A stretch of DNA of 26,887 nucleotides from an uncultured Eubacteriales bacterium (GTDB lineage: Bacteria > Bacillota > Clostridia > Christensenellales > Aristaeellaceae): assembly GCA_902796115.1 (NCBI GenBank), contig CADBNX010000012.1:1-26887 (forward strand). The letters run 5' to 3'. How positions within the stretch are numbered: the first letter of the stretch is position 1; each line of letters starts with the position of its first letter. A program made the translations under genes and the position numbers. The notes beneath the pieces were generated by a model. That model was given only the letters and a program-made list of their open reading frames with translations, was not told the origin of the DNA and did not search any database. This document shows positions 7,494 to 15,700 of the stretch, in pieces.

Positions 7494-8195
7494 TTATTTC
7501 CCGCCGGTGACTTCAAATTTGTATCCGACGCCCCAGACGGTTTTGATCTGCCAGCCGAAAGCCTCGCTGCCGCTCAGCTTTTCCCGCACGCGCTTGATGT
7601 GCACGTCCACGGTGCGGCTGTCCCCGAAAAACTCGAACCCCCACACCTGCTCCAGCAGCTGCTCCCGGGTAAACACCCGGCCCTGGTGGGAGGCGAGGAA
7701 ATACAGCACTTCCAGTTCCTTGGGCGGCATTTCCACCGTTTTGCCGTCGTAGATCACCTCAAAGGTGTCCAGGCTTACGGACAGCCCCGGAAAGGTGAGC
7801 TTTTTCTCCTTCTGCGCTTCCGCCTGCGGGCGGGAACGGCGCAGCACGGCCTTGACCCGCGCGGCCATTTCCTTGCCGTCGAAGGGCTTGGTGATGTAAT
7901 CGTCGGCGCCGAGCTCCAGGCCGAGCACCTTGTCGATGGTGTCGTCCTTCGCGGTCATCATGATGATGGGGGTCTGCGAGGTTTTCCGGATCTCCCGGAG
8001 CACCTGCCAGCCGTCGATGCCCGGCAGCATCACGTCCAGCAGCACCAGATCGGGGTTCCGTCCGGCACAGGTATCCAGCGCGGTGTCGCCGCGAGACGCC
8101 GTGACGGTTTCAAAGCCTTCTTTTTCCAGATACAGCTTTGCCAGCTGCGCGATATTCGGATCGTCGTCCACGATCAGGATCAGATTGCTGTCCAT
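7494..8195 (-). CDS. OmpR/PhoB-family response regulator
   Basis: The 233-residue protein has a receiver domain followed by a winged-helix DNA-binding domain. Acidic residues D10/D11, phosphate acceptor D54 in DLVLLDVMLPGIDGW, T81 and K103 (YITKPF) are all in place. The C-terminal half ends with the OmpR-type wing GWQIKTVWGVGYKFE, after FTREQLLEQVWG and SRTVDVHIKRVREKL. It should be phosphorylated by the kinase encoded next and bind direct repeats in target promoters. A GAAAGG sequence ten bases upstream serves as ribosome binding site, and the mutS2 stop lies 17 bases away, so it is part of the same transcript. The regulon cannot be read from this window. Confidence 0.94.
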   Translation of the reverse strand: MDSNLILIVDDDPNIAQLAKLYLEKEGFETVTASRGDTALDTCAGRNPDLVLLDVMLPGIDGWQVLREIRKTSQTPIIMMTAKDDTIDKVLGLELGADDYITKPFDGKEMAARVKAVLRRSRPQAEAQKEKKLTFPGLSVSLDTFEVIYDGKTVEMPPKELEVLYFLASHQGRVFTREQLLEQVWGFEFFGDSRTVDVHIKRVREKLSGSEAFGWQIKTVWGVGYKFEVTGGK

Positions 8196-8212
8196 CGTTT
8201 ACGGGCCTTTCT

Positions 8213-10564
8213 TTATTCGAGGGTTACGATCGTGACGCCGTCTTCGCCCTCGCCGTACACGCCCAGGCGGCTCGAGCGCACGTGCGCGTGCTTTTTCAGG
8301 TGGCGCGCGATGCCGCTGCGCAGGATGCCGGTGCCTTTTCCGTGCACCAGGGTCACCTCATGGAAGCCGGCAAGGTAGGCGTCGTCCAGATAGCTGTCGA
8401 TGCGGTCGAGCGCCTCGTCCAGGTTCATGCCCCGCAGATCCACCGAGAGCGGCACCGTGGCGGACGCGCCGCCGAAGGAGGCGTGCACGGTGCTCTGCGG
8501 CTTCGGCGTGGCGGAGGCCGCCTTCAGCAGACGCAGCTGATCCAGGGAGGCCTTCATTTTCATGGCGCCGCACTGCAGCGCGACCGAGCCCTGGGAGTCG
8601 GGCGGCGCCAGTACGGTGCCGTCGATGTTCAGCGTGAGCACGCGCACGGTATCCCCGACGTTCAGGGATTTGGGCGGCGCGTCTGAAAGAGCGCTTTCCG
8701 CGGGGGAGAGGCCTTCCGCGTATTCGTCCAGGCTGTTTTCCAGCTTTCGCCGCAGCTGGGAGGCGTCGCCGGCGTTCTTTTTCAGCTTTTTCATTTCGCT
8801 GATGATCTGTTCCGACTCCTGGCGCGCCTTTTCCACAATGCGCCGCGCGTCGGCCCGGGCCTGCTTTTCCGCGTTCTGGCGCAGGGCGGATACCTCGCGG
8901 TAGAGCTTTTCCGCCTCGTTGCGCATGGCGACGGTTTCCTGCCGCGCTTCCTCGGCGAGTTTCTGCTCCTTTTCGGCTACCTGGCGGTGGTACTCCGCGT
9001 TGGCGATCACGTCCTCAAAGCGGATATCGTCGTGATTGAGCAGCTTGCGGGCTTCTTCGATCATGGATTCGGACAGCCCGAGTCTGCGGGAGATCTCAAA
9101 CGCGTTGGATTTTCCGGGCACCCCGATGCTCAGGCGGTAGGTGGGGCGCAGCGTGGCAACGTCGAACTCCACGCTGGCGTTCTCCACGCCCTGCGTGACC
9201 AGCGCGTAGGTTTTCAGTTCGCTGTAATGGGTGGTGGCCGCGGTGCGGATGCCGCGCTCCGTCAGGGAGGAGAGGATGGCGCGGGCAAGCGCCGCGCCCT
9301 CCGTCGGGTCGGTGCCGGCGCCCAGTTCGTCAAACAGCGCCAGGTCGTTCTCCTTTACGTCGCGCAGGATCTCCACAATGTTCTTCATATGGCTGGAGAA
9401 GGTGGAAAGGGACTGCTCGATGGACTGTTCGTCCCCGATGTCCGCCCACACTTCCCGGAAAACCGGCAGCTCCGTGCCGAGCGCGGCGGGCACCTGCAGG
9501 CCGGCCTGCGCCATCAGCGCGAAGAGGCCGACGGTTTTGAGCGTCACGGTTTTTCCGCCCGTGTTGGGGCCGGTGATGACCAGGGTGGTGAAATCATCCC
9601 CCAGCCACAGCGTCAGCGGCACCACCCGGTCTGCGGGGATCAGCGGATGGCGCGCGCGCAGCAGGCGGATGCGCCCCTCCCCGTTCAGGCGGGGCGAGAC
9701 GGCGTCCATGCTTCTGGCCAGCGCGCCGCGCGCGAACACAAAATCAAGGTGGGACAGGACGTTCAGATTGCCGCGGATCAGGGCGGCGCTGTCGCCCGCC
9801 TGCGCGGAAAGCGCGGCGAGGATGCGCTCGATCTCTTTCTTTTCCTTCAGCTCCCATTCGCGCAGCTCGTTGCCCATTTCCACCACGGCCATCGGCTCGA
9901 TATACAGCGTGGCGCCGGTGGCGCTCTGGTCGTGCACCAGTCCGGGCACGGCCTGGCGGTATTCCTGCTTCACGGGCAGCACATAGCGCCCGCTGCGCAT
10001 GGTGATGATGGGCTCCATCAGGTATTTGGCGAAAGCCGTGCCGTGCGCCATCTGGTTCAGCCGGTCGCGTACGCGGTCGTTGGTCTGGCGGATGCGGCGG
10101 CGGATGTCCGCCAGCTCCGGGCTGGCGCGGTCGGATATTTCGTCCTCGCTGAGGATGGCGTCGGATATATCCTGCTGCAGGGTTTTGAGCGGCTGCAGCA
10201 GCGATGCCTCCCCGGTGATGCGCGGGGTGTTTTCCCGCTCCGTCACCAGCGACGCTCGCACCGCGGCGGAAACCCGCAGCACCTCCGCGATATCCAGCAG
10301 CGCCCGCGGCGACAGGGTGGATCCCTTTTCCGCCAGGCTCAGCCATTCGGTGACGTCGCGGAAGGACGAAATCGGGTTGGCGCCGTGATAGGTGAGGATC
10401 ACCACGGCCTCTTCGGTTTCCGCCAGGCGCTCCTCCACTTCCGTGCGGTCGCCCGCCGGGATCAGCTTCAGGCAGAGCGCCTTTCCGGCGTCGCTCTGCG
10501 CGAACAGCGAAAGCTGCTCGCGGATCTTTTCAAATTCAAGCACCCGCAGTGCGCGCGTATTCAT
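8213..10564 (-). CDS. mutS2: Endonuclease MutS2 (MutS-like ATPase with Smr domain)
   Basis: The 783-residue protein opens with MNTRALRVLEFEKIREQL, the usual MutS2 N terminus. It has a Walker A motif GPNTGGKT (332-339), the MutS-type signature around LFDELGAGTDPTEGAALA, a long charged coiled coil at about 505-625, and a C-terminal Smr domain with VDLRGM (708-713) and LVHGKGTGILR. MutS2 lacks the mismatch-recognition domain. In Bacillota it has been linked to suppression of recombination and to rescue of collided ribosomes. The start at 10564 is chosen because it matches the family and forms an ATGA overlap with the zapA stop. The frame stays open upstream, but those residues only mirror zapA. 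Confidence 0.96.
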   Translation of the reverse strand: MNTRALRVLEFEKIREQLSLFAQSDAGKALCLKLIPAGDRTEVEERLAETEEAVVILTYHGANPISSFRDVTEWLSLAEKGSTLSPRALLDIAEVLRVSAAVRASLVTERENTPRITGEASLLQPLKTLQQDISDAILSEDEISDRASPELADIRRRIRQTNDRVRDRLNQMAHGTAFAKYLMEPIITMRSGRYVLPVKQEYRQAVPGLVHDQSATGATLYIEPMAVVEMGNELREWELKEKKEIERILAALSAQAGDSAALIRGNLNVLSHLDFVFARGALARSMDAVSPRLNGEGRIRLLRARHPLIPADRVVPLTLWLGDDFTTLVITGPNTGGKTVTLKTVGLFALMAQAGLQVPAALGTELPVFREVWADIGDEQSIEQSLSTFSSHMKNIVEILRDVKENDLALFDELGAGTDPTEGAALARAILSSLTERGIRTAATTHYSELKTYALVTQGVENASVEFDVATLRPTYRLSIGVPGKSNAFEISRRLGLSESMIEEARKLLNHDDIRFEDVIANAEYHRQVAEKEQKLAEEARQETVAMRNEAEKLYREVSALRQNAEKQARADARRIVEKARQESEQIISEMKKLKKNAGDASQLRRKLENSLDEYAEGLSPAESALSDAPPKSLNVGDTVRVLTLNIDGTVLAPPDSQGSVALQCGAMKMKASLDQLRLLKAASATPKPQSTVHASFGGASATVPLSVDLRGMNLDEALDRIDSYLDDAYLAGFHEVTLVHGKGTGILRSGIARHLKKHAHVRSSRLGVYGEGEDGVTIVTLE

Positions 10565-10851
10565 TGGTCCCCGGTGACCTCTTCCCCGCCGGAAGGCTGT
10601 TTTGCGAGCCAAAGCTCCCGGCGCAGCCGGGTGAGCTCGTCCTGCGCGCAGAGCAGCTCGTCCGATAAAGAAAGCGCGGTGATGACCGCCGCGTCTTCCC
10701 GTGTGACCATACTGGTCCGCATCAGTTCACTCAGTCTTCTGTCCGCGAAGACGGCCATTCGCTTCACATGCTCCGGCGCGTCGGCGGAACGGATGGTATA
10801 ATCCTTGCCCGCAATCTTCAGATTGTAGGTGGTCTCTTTTTTTTCGCTCAT
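10561..10851 (-). CDS. zapA: Cell division protein ZapA
   Basis: The 96-residue protein begins MSEKKETTYNLKIAGKDYTI, the beta hairpin of ZapA, followed by DAPEHVKRMAVFADRRLSEL and a long helix with EDAAVITALSLSDELLCAQDEL. ZapA bundles FtsZ filaments at midcell through a dimeric coiled coil. Its position directly before mutS2 is common in Bacillota and supports the call. The ATG at 10851 is used. A TTG at 10872 would add seven residues and overlap the cyclophilin gene, with no better ribosome binding site. Only the weak TGAGGA precedes the ATG, so translation is probably coupled to the upstream gene, whose stop lies four bases away. Confidence 0.88.
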   Translation of the reverse strand: MSEKKETTYNLKIAGKDYTIRSADAPEHVKRMAVFADRRLSELMRTSMVTREDAAVITALSLSDELLCAQDELTRLRRELWLAKQPSGGEEVTGDQ

Positions 10852-10855
10852 ATCC

Positions 10856-11386
10856 TCAGCCGATCCGGTCAAAGGGGTAAACGGTGCCGAAAGTCTGCAC
10901 GCGGATCGATTTGATCTGCTGCTTCTCCTTCGGTTTGTCCATGGCGTCGCGGGGAACGGAGGCCACGCGCAGCGCGTGCTCCACGCCTTCGGTCACCTTG
11001 CCGAACGCGGCATAAGCCCCGTCCAGGTAGGGAGCGTCTCCGACCATGATGAAAAACTGGGAGCCGGCGGAGTCGTACGCCTGTGCCCGCGCCATGCTCA
11101 GCACGCCCAGGGTGTGGCGTACGGGGTTTTCACAGCCGTTCTGGCGGAACTCGCCCTTGATGTGGTAGCCCGGCCCGCCGATGCCGCTGCCTTTCGGATC
11201 CCCGCCCTGAATGACGAAGCCCGGAATGACGCGGTGGAAGATCAGGCCATCGTAAAATCCGCTGTTTGCCAGCGCCGTGAAATTGCCCACGGTCTGCGGC
11301 GCGGCGTCCGGATACAGCTCGCCCTTCATGACGGCGCCGTTTTCCAGGATGATTTCAAACGTGGGGTTCTGTTTGACTTCGCTCAT
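10856..11386 (-). CDS. Cyclophilin-type peptidyl-prolyl cis-trans isomerase
   Basis: The 176-residue protein is a compact cytoplasmic cyclophilin without signal peptide. It has FHRVIPGFVIQGGDP (F50-H51-R52, with the catalytic arginine R52), AGSQFFIM (F111-F112) and DGAYAAFGKV, covering the active-site groove. It catalyses rotation around proline peptide bonds during folding. AAAGGAG seven bases upstream gives a strong start. It sits 21 bases after the degenerate carboxypeptidase gene and just before zapA, so it belongs to the same transcript. The residues past about 150 are a short basic extension ending in YPFDRIG that I do not recognise. Confidence 0.93.
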   Translation of the reverse strand: MSEVKQNPTFEIILENGAVMKGELYPDAAPQTVGNFTALANSGFYDGLIFHRVIPGFVIQGGDPKGSGIGGPGYHIKGEFRQNGCENPVRHTLGVLSMARAQAYDSAGSQFFIMVGDAPYLDGAYAAFGKVTEGVEHALRVASVPRDAMDKPKEKQQIKSIRVQTFGTVYPFDRIG

Positions 11387-11407
11387 AACTGTGCTCCTTT
11401 GCGCCGC

Positions 11408-12547
11408 TCAGTAGGAAACGGCAATGATGATTCCGCCGGTGTTGTCGCAGGATACGGAAACCGACGCGGCGTTCTGGGGCACGCTCACGGTCACGTCTTC
11501 CGCCGTGGTGCCGCCCTCCTGCCGTACGATTTCATATTTCAGCGCGCCGTCCTGATAAACCGCGATGTGCGGATGCGCGATGAGGTATTCGATGTATTCT
11601 TCCATGCAGAAATCCTTCAGGTGCATCACCGCGGCGTTTTCGACGCCCACGTAGCGGAAAACGCGCAGCTTCTTGGCTTCGCCGGTTTTGAAGGATTTAT
11701 CCGTCACGGTTTCGTTCGGATAGCCGAGCACCGGGAAACGGAATACGAAGCCGTATTCCCAGCCGTGTTCGAGCAGCCAGTCCGAGTGCGCCGTGGTTTC
11801 GAACTTTTCGCTGTTGAAGGCGGAATCATCCTTGTGCCAGCGGGTGATCCGGAAGGACAGGCCGCTCTGGTATTCGCTGGTGCCCGGATAGTTGACGCTC
11901 TGGGTCACCCGGTCGATCAGCGCGTTTCCGGAATAGCGGTTTTCATATTTGGCGGCTTCCTTCTGGTAGGACTCGGTCTGCGCGGCCATCGTGCGGTAGC
12001 CTTCCTCCAGCAGATAGTTCTCCAGGCCTTCCTGCGCGGCCGCGGAAAGCATCTTTTCCAGCGCGCTGATCGCGGCGGGGAAAAGCTTTACGGACGAGCC
12101 GGATACGGGAATGTTTCTCGTGACGGAGTTCACGGAAACGATATTGCCCTCCGGAAAATCACCGGGAATGGAATGCCAGCGGTTCAGCAGCAGCATGCCG
12201 CCGGAAAGCACTTCCGCGCGGGTGGCCGTGACTTCTTTTCCCGAAGAAAGCGGAAAGGCGGAAAGATCGAGCACGTCCCAGCCCGACGCCGCGGGCTGCG
12301 GACGCGGGATGCTGTCCTGCGCCTTCTGCTGTCCGGCGTTGTATTCCGCGACGGCCTGATCGTGCTGCGCCGTCAGTTCCGCGTTTTTCTGCTCCACCGC
12401 GGCCTTCTGGGCAACCACATCCTCCTTTACCCGCTGATCGCTGAAAAAGGCCAGTGCGCCGCACGCGATGGCCAGTACGGCCAGCAGGATCGTGACGGTT
12501 CTCAGACGTTTGAACGCGTCTTTCTTCTTCTCCGCAACACCTGACAT
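11408..12547 (-). CDS. Membrane-anchored DacB/VanY-like M15 protein with all catalytic residues replaced (probable pseudoenzyme)
   Basis: The start at 12547 is set by AAGGTGAT just upstream, giving 379 residues; an ATG five codons earlier lacks this site. Residues 17-35 form a membrane helix, followed by an extracellular coiled coil (about 37-78) and an M15B D,D-carboxypeptidase-like domain. The fold signatures remain: LLEEGYRTMAAQ, NYPGTSEYQSGLSF, DWLLEHGWEYGFVFRFP, VFRYVGVENA. However, the S-E-H-Q zinc histidine is Y226, the D of the VDI motif is R233, and the EPWH box is KLRV, so catalytic Glu is K293 and the last zinc His is V296. The frame is intact and its promoter is good, so it is likely functional as a binding or regulatory protein, not an enzyme. 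It heads the seven-gene operon. Confidence 0.82.
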   Translation of the reverse strand: MSGVAEKKKDAFKRLRTVTILLAVLAIACGALAFFSDQRVKEDVVAQKAAVEQKNAELTAQHDQAVAEYNAGQQKAQDSIPRPQPAASGWDVLDLSAFPLSSGKEVTATRAEVLSGGMLLLNRWHSIPGDFPEGNIVSVNSVTRNIPVSGSSVKLFPAAISALEKMLSAAAQEGLENYLLEEGYRTMAAQTESYQKEAAKYENRYSGNALIDRVTQSVNYPGTSEYQSGLSFRITRWHKDDSAFNSEKFETTAHSDWLLEHGWEYGFVFRFPVLGYPNETVTDKSFKTGEAKKLRVFRYVGVENAAVMHLKDFCMEEYIEYLIAHPHIAVYQDGALKYEIVRQEGGTTAEDVTVSVPQNAASVSVSCDNTGGIIIAVSY

Positions 12548-12566
12548 ACAATCACCTTCCACATCC

Positions 12567-12598
12567 GTTACGTCAGAAATTTGTGACCAATGCGTAAC
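12567..12598 (-). promoter_or_regulatory. Inverted repeat in the operon leader
   Basis: GTTACG (12567-12572) and CGTAAC (12593-12598) form a perfect 6-bp inverted repeat with a 20-base spacer. It lies between the predicted transcription start of the minus-strand operon and its first gene, which fits an operator or leader structure. Function is not known. Confidence 0.3.
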
Positions 12599-12616
12599 AG
12601 AAACTTAACCGAATCA

Positions 12617-12645
12617 TTTATATCAGAAAGAAACGCAAAAGTCAA
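12617..12645 (-). promoter_or_regulatory. Promoter of the seven-gene minus-strand operon
   Basis: Read on the minus strand, TTGACT (12645-12640) and TATAAA (12622-12617) are separated by 17 bp. A transcription start near 12610 would give a leader of about 60 bases before the M15-like gene. No comparable promoter is seen further down the gene cluster. Confidence 0.75.
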
Positions 12646-12672
12646 GCAAAACCGTGATTTCGCTCTTTTTTG

Positions 12673-12701
12673 TTGACGCCGGAGAAGCGAAAGCATATAA
12701 T
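12673..12701 (+). promoter_or_regulatory. Promoter of the giant BACON-domain protein gene
   Basis: TTGACG (12673-12678) and TATAAT (12696-12701) are separated by 17 bp, 41 bases before the start codon. The -35 box lies 28 bp from the -35 box of the divergent operon promoter, so one regulator bound between them could affect both. Confidence 0.82.
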
Positions 12702-12741
12702 TTGAAGGAAAATTCCGTCGTGAGCATGGGGAGGGGACACC

Positions 12742-15700
12742 ATGAAGAGGGCTTTGGCACGTATCGCGGCACTGATCGCCGCCGTTCTTTTTTTGACAGA
12801 GACTTCGCCGGCACTGGCGGCGCTGCGGCTGCCGCCTTCACTGAAGCGGATCGCGGAAGAAGCTTTTATGGGGGACAGGACGCTTCGCGGCCTGATCGAG
12901 ATCCCGGGAAACGTGACCGAAATCGGCGCGGACGCGTTTACCGACAGCGGGGCGTACGCGTTTGAAATGGGAAGCGGCGTGCGGAATGTGGGGCGGCAGG
13001 CACTGCCGTCGGCGGCCTACGTGCTGCTTCGGGGTTCGGATACGGCACTGGCGGCGGACGCGTTTTCCGGCGTAAGCGCGTTTCTTGGAAACGCCGGTTC
13101 TACGGCGCAGAAACAGGCGGCGTCGCTCGGCGCGGATTTTTACGATCTTTCCTCCCTGGCGCTTGAGGACGGCTGGTATTATCAGAACGCGGACGGCGGT
13201 GTGAAACTGCTTTTCGCGAGGGACGCGTGGGAGAGCGGCTGGTTCGTTCATATCCCGGAGAGCGTGAACGGGAAAACGGTCACTGCGATCAGCCCGTACG
13301 CCTTTCAGGGATGCACGTCCCTGCGGACGGTCGAACTGCCCGGGCGGGTGCGCCCGTCGGTGCGGGAGAGCGCGTTTGCCTCATGCCCGGACGCGGAGAT
13401 CGTGTATTACGGGGATACGGAACCGGTCGCGCTGAAAAAGCTGGATCTTTCCCAGGACGGAAGCGGCACGGTGACGGCGGCGGTGACCCTGCGGGACGGG
13501 GAGAAAATGACCTCCGCGGACAGCGTCCTGATTTTTGAGCGCCTCGCGGACGGCGGCACGCGCCAGGTCGCGCGGACGGATTCGCTCACGGCGTCCTTCG
13601 CCGTGCTGACGGAAGGCACGCATACGTATTTTGCCCGTTCCGGGGCGCGGCAGTGGGGAGGAGGCACCCGGTATTCCGCGGACAGCGCGGATGCCGTGAT
13701 CAATATCCGCGTGCTGTGGACCGTGTGGCCGGAAGCGCCCAGGCTGAAGCAGACCGGCGCGGATCAGGTGACCGTATCCTGGAGCCCGCTGTATCCGGCG
13801 GATCAGGTGTGCCTGTGGAGCATGCCCAAAGAGGGCGGCGAATGGACGCTGCAGGGTACTTTTAACGCGGAGAACGAAACCACGGTGACCGCGGCGCTGG
13901 CCGCGCGGAACCTTTTTGCCGTTTCCATGGCGGCGGGCAGCGGCAGCGAGCGCTGCGAGAGCCGTCTGTCCGCCCCCGCGTCCCTGGACGTCGCTGCCGC
14001 CGGTGTGTTCGCGCCGGCCGCGCCGGAACTGATTTTTGAGGATCGTCCTTTCGCGTCTGCGGAGAGCGGCGCGCCGGAATACGGCGCGGACGAGGAAATT
14101 CAGGTTTCCTGGGAAAGCGTGCCCGGGGCCCTCTCCTACGCGTATACGCTGGAAAGGAAAACGGGCGGCGCGTGGACGGCGGTCACCGCGGAAAGCGACG
14201 TCGCCGTCAACGGCATCCGGCTGCTTCCGGCCCTCTTTTCGGGCGCGGCGGAACCCGCGGTATACCGCTTCGGCATCCGGTCCGTGGGGAAGGCGGCGGG
14301 AGATATCGCGTACTCCTTCTTTGCCGTGAACCCGGCCGATACCGCCATCCTGGTGGACGGCGCGGAAAGCGCCCGCTGGGACAGGGCGTTCCTGATGGCG
14401 GGAGAGCGGACGTTTTCGGTGAAGAGCGGCCCGGAGTGGTGGGTGGAATCCCATCCCTCCTGGATCACCGCGGAGACGGGGGAAAATTGCCTGACCCTGC
14501 GCATGAAGGACAACACGGCATGGCTGCAGGAACTGTCAGGCGAGGTGATCCTGAGCAACGGCGCGGACAGCGCGGTCATTACCGTGAATCATGACGACGC
14601 GATCGCGGCCCCGGACGTGACAAGGAACGGCGTGCTGCTCTCCGCGGACGAGAACGATCCCACCCCGATCCCGGCCGGGACTTTCAGGCTGGGCATTGAG
14701 GATAACAAGGCCAATCACGTGTTTCTGCAGTTCTCAAGGAAAAACGGCAATACCTATCAGGACAGATTCTGGTACCGGACGAGCAATACGAAGATCTCCG
14801 TCGAAAAAAGCGTTTCCGTGGGGGAAATCTACCGCATTACGGCCAGCGGGCATTTCAGCGACGAGCAGGGCTCCTACGGCCGGTATGAAACGCCCGGGGA
14901 CGCGCCGGCAAACGTATTCTACATCCGTCTGACGGATGAAGGGCGGTATCTGAACATCGAGGGCCGCGATGAATACCTGATCGAGGAGGAAGCGGACAGC
15001 ACGACCCGGCTGAGGATCTACTGTTCGGATCCGAACTTTACCTGGACCGCGGACCAGAGCTGGCTGGGGCTTACCGTTGTGAGCAGGAGCGCGGAAAGCT
15101 ATGTGCTGGTGGACGCGGGGCCGACGGAGGCGAATCACACCGGCGCGGAAAGAGAGGGCGCCATTACCCTGACCGATCCCGGAAAGAACCTGCAGGCGGT
15201 CATCCGGGTGCGGCAGGCGGACGCGGACAGCGGTTTTTCGGCGCCCGTCCAGGATGGGGAGCACTGGCTGATGATCCTGGCCGAGGATTTTCCGGCGCAA
15301 TATACCACGGTGCATCAGCATATCGGCGGAGCGAAGCATTCCGTGTATTTCGGCGCGATCTGCGACGACAAATATACGGTTTCCTCCCCCGACAGCTGGA
15401 TCAGCGTGAGCGGGACGAAGCATTCGTCCGGCGCGCGCGCTTCCGTCAGCTTTGAGGAGAACACACAGGGCGCGCCGAGAGAGGGCACGCTTGTGTTTAC
15501 AAACGGCGCTGTCACGGAAAGCCTGACGGTGACGCAGCTGCCGAAGCTTACCCTGGAGCTGCTTTCGCCCGTGCTGTCCACTTCGTCCACGCAGCCGACG
15601 CTGCTCCCGATCGTAACGGAAGGGCTGAGCCTTATGTGGAACGATGTGCCCGGCGCGGCGGACTACGCGGTGCGCAGTGTTCTGAAAGGCGGCGGGGAAT

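Noticed and set aside
10565..10612. N-terminal extension of MutS2 by 16 residues
   Set aside because: The extra residues are basic, unlike the family, and overlap zapA; the ATGA junction and usual MutS2 start favour 10564.
8987..10801. Plus-strand frame (604 codons) opposite mutS2
   Set aside because: Composition is antisense-like and the minus strand encodes full-length MutS2 and ZapA. Plus-strand frames at 5110-6171, 5955-7295, 7389-8378 and 10829-12544 were rejected for the same reason.
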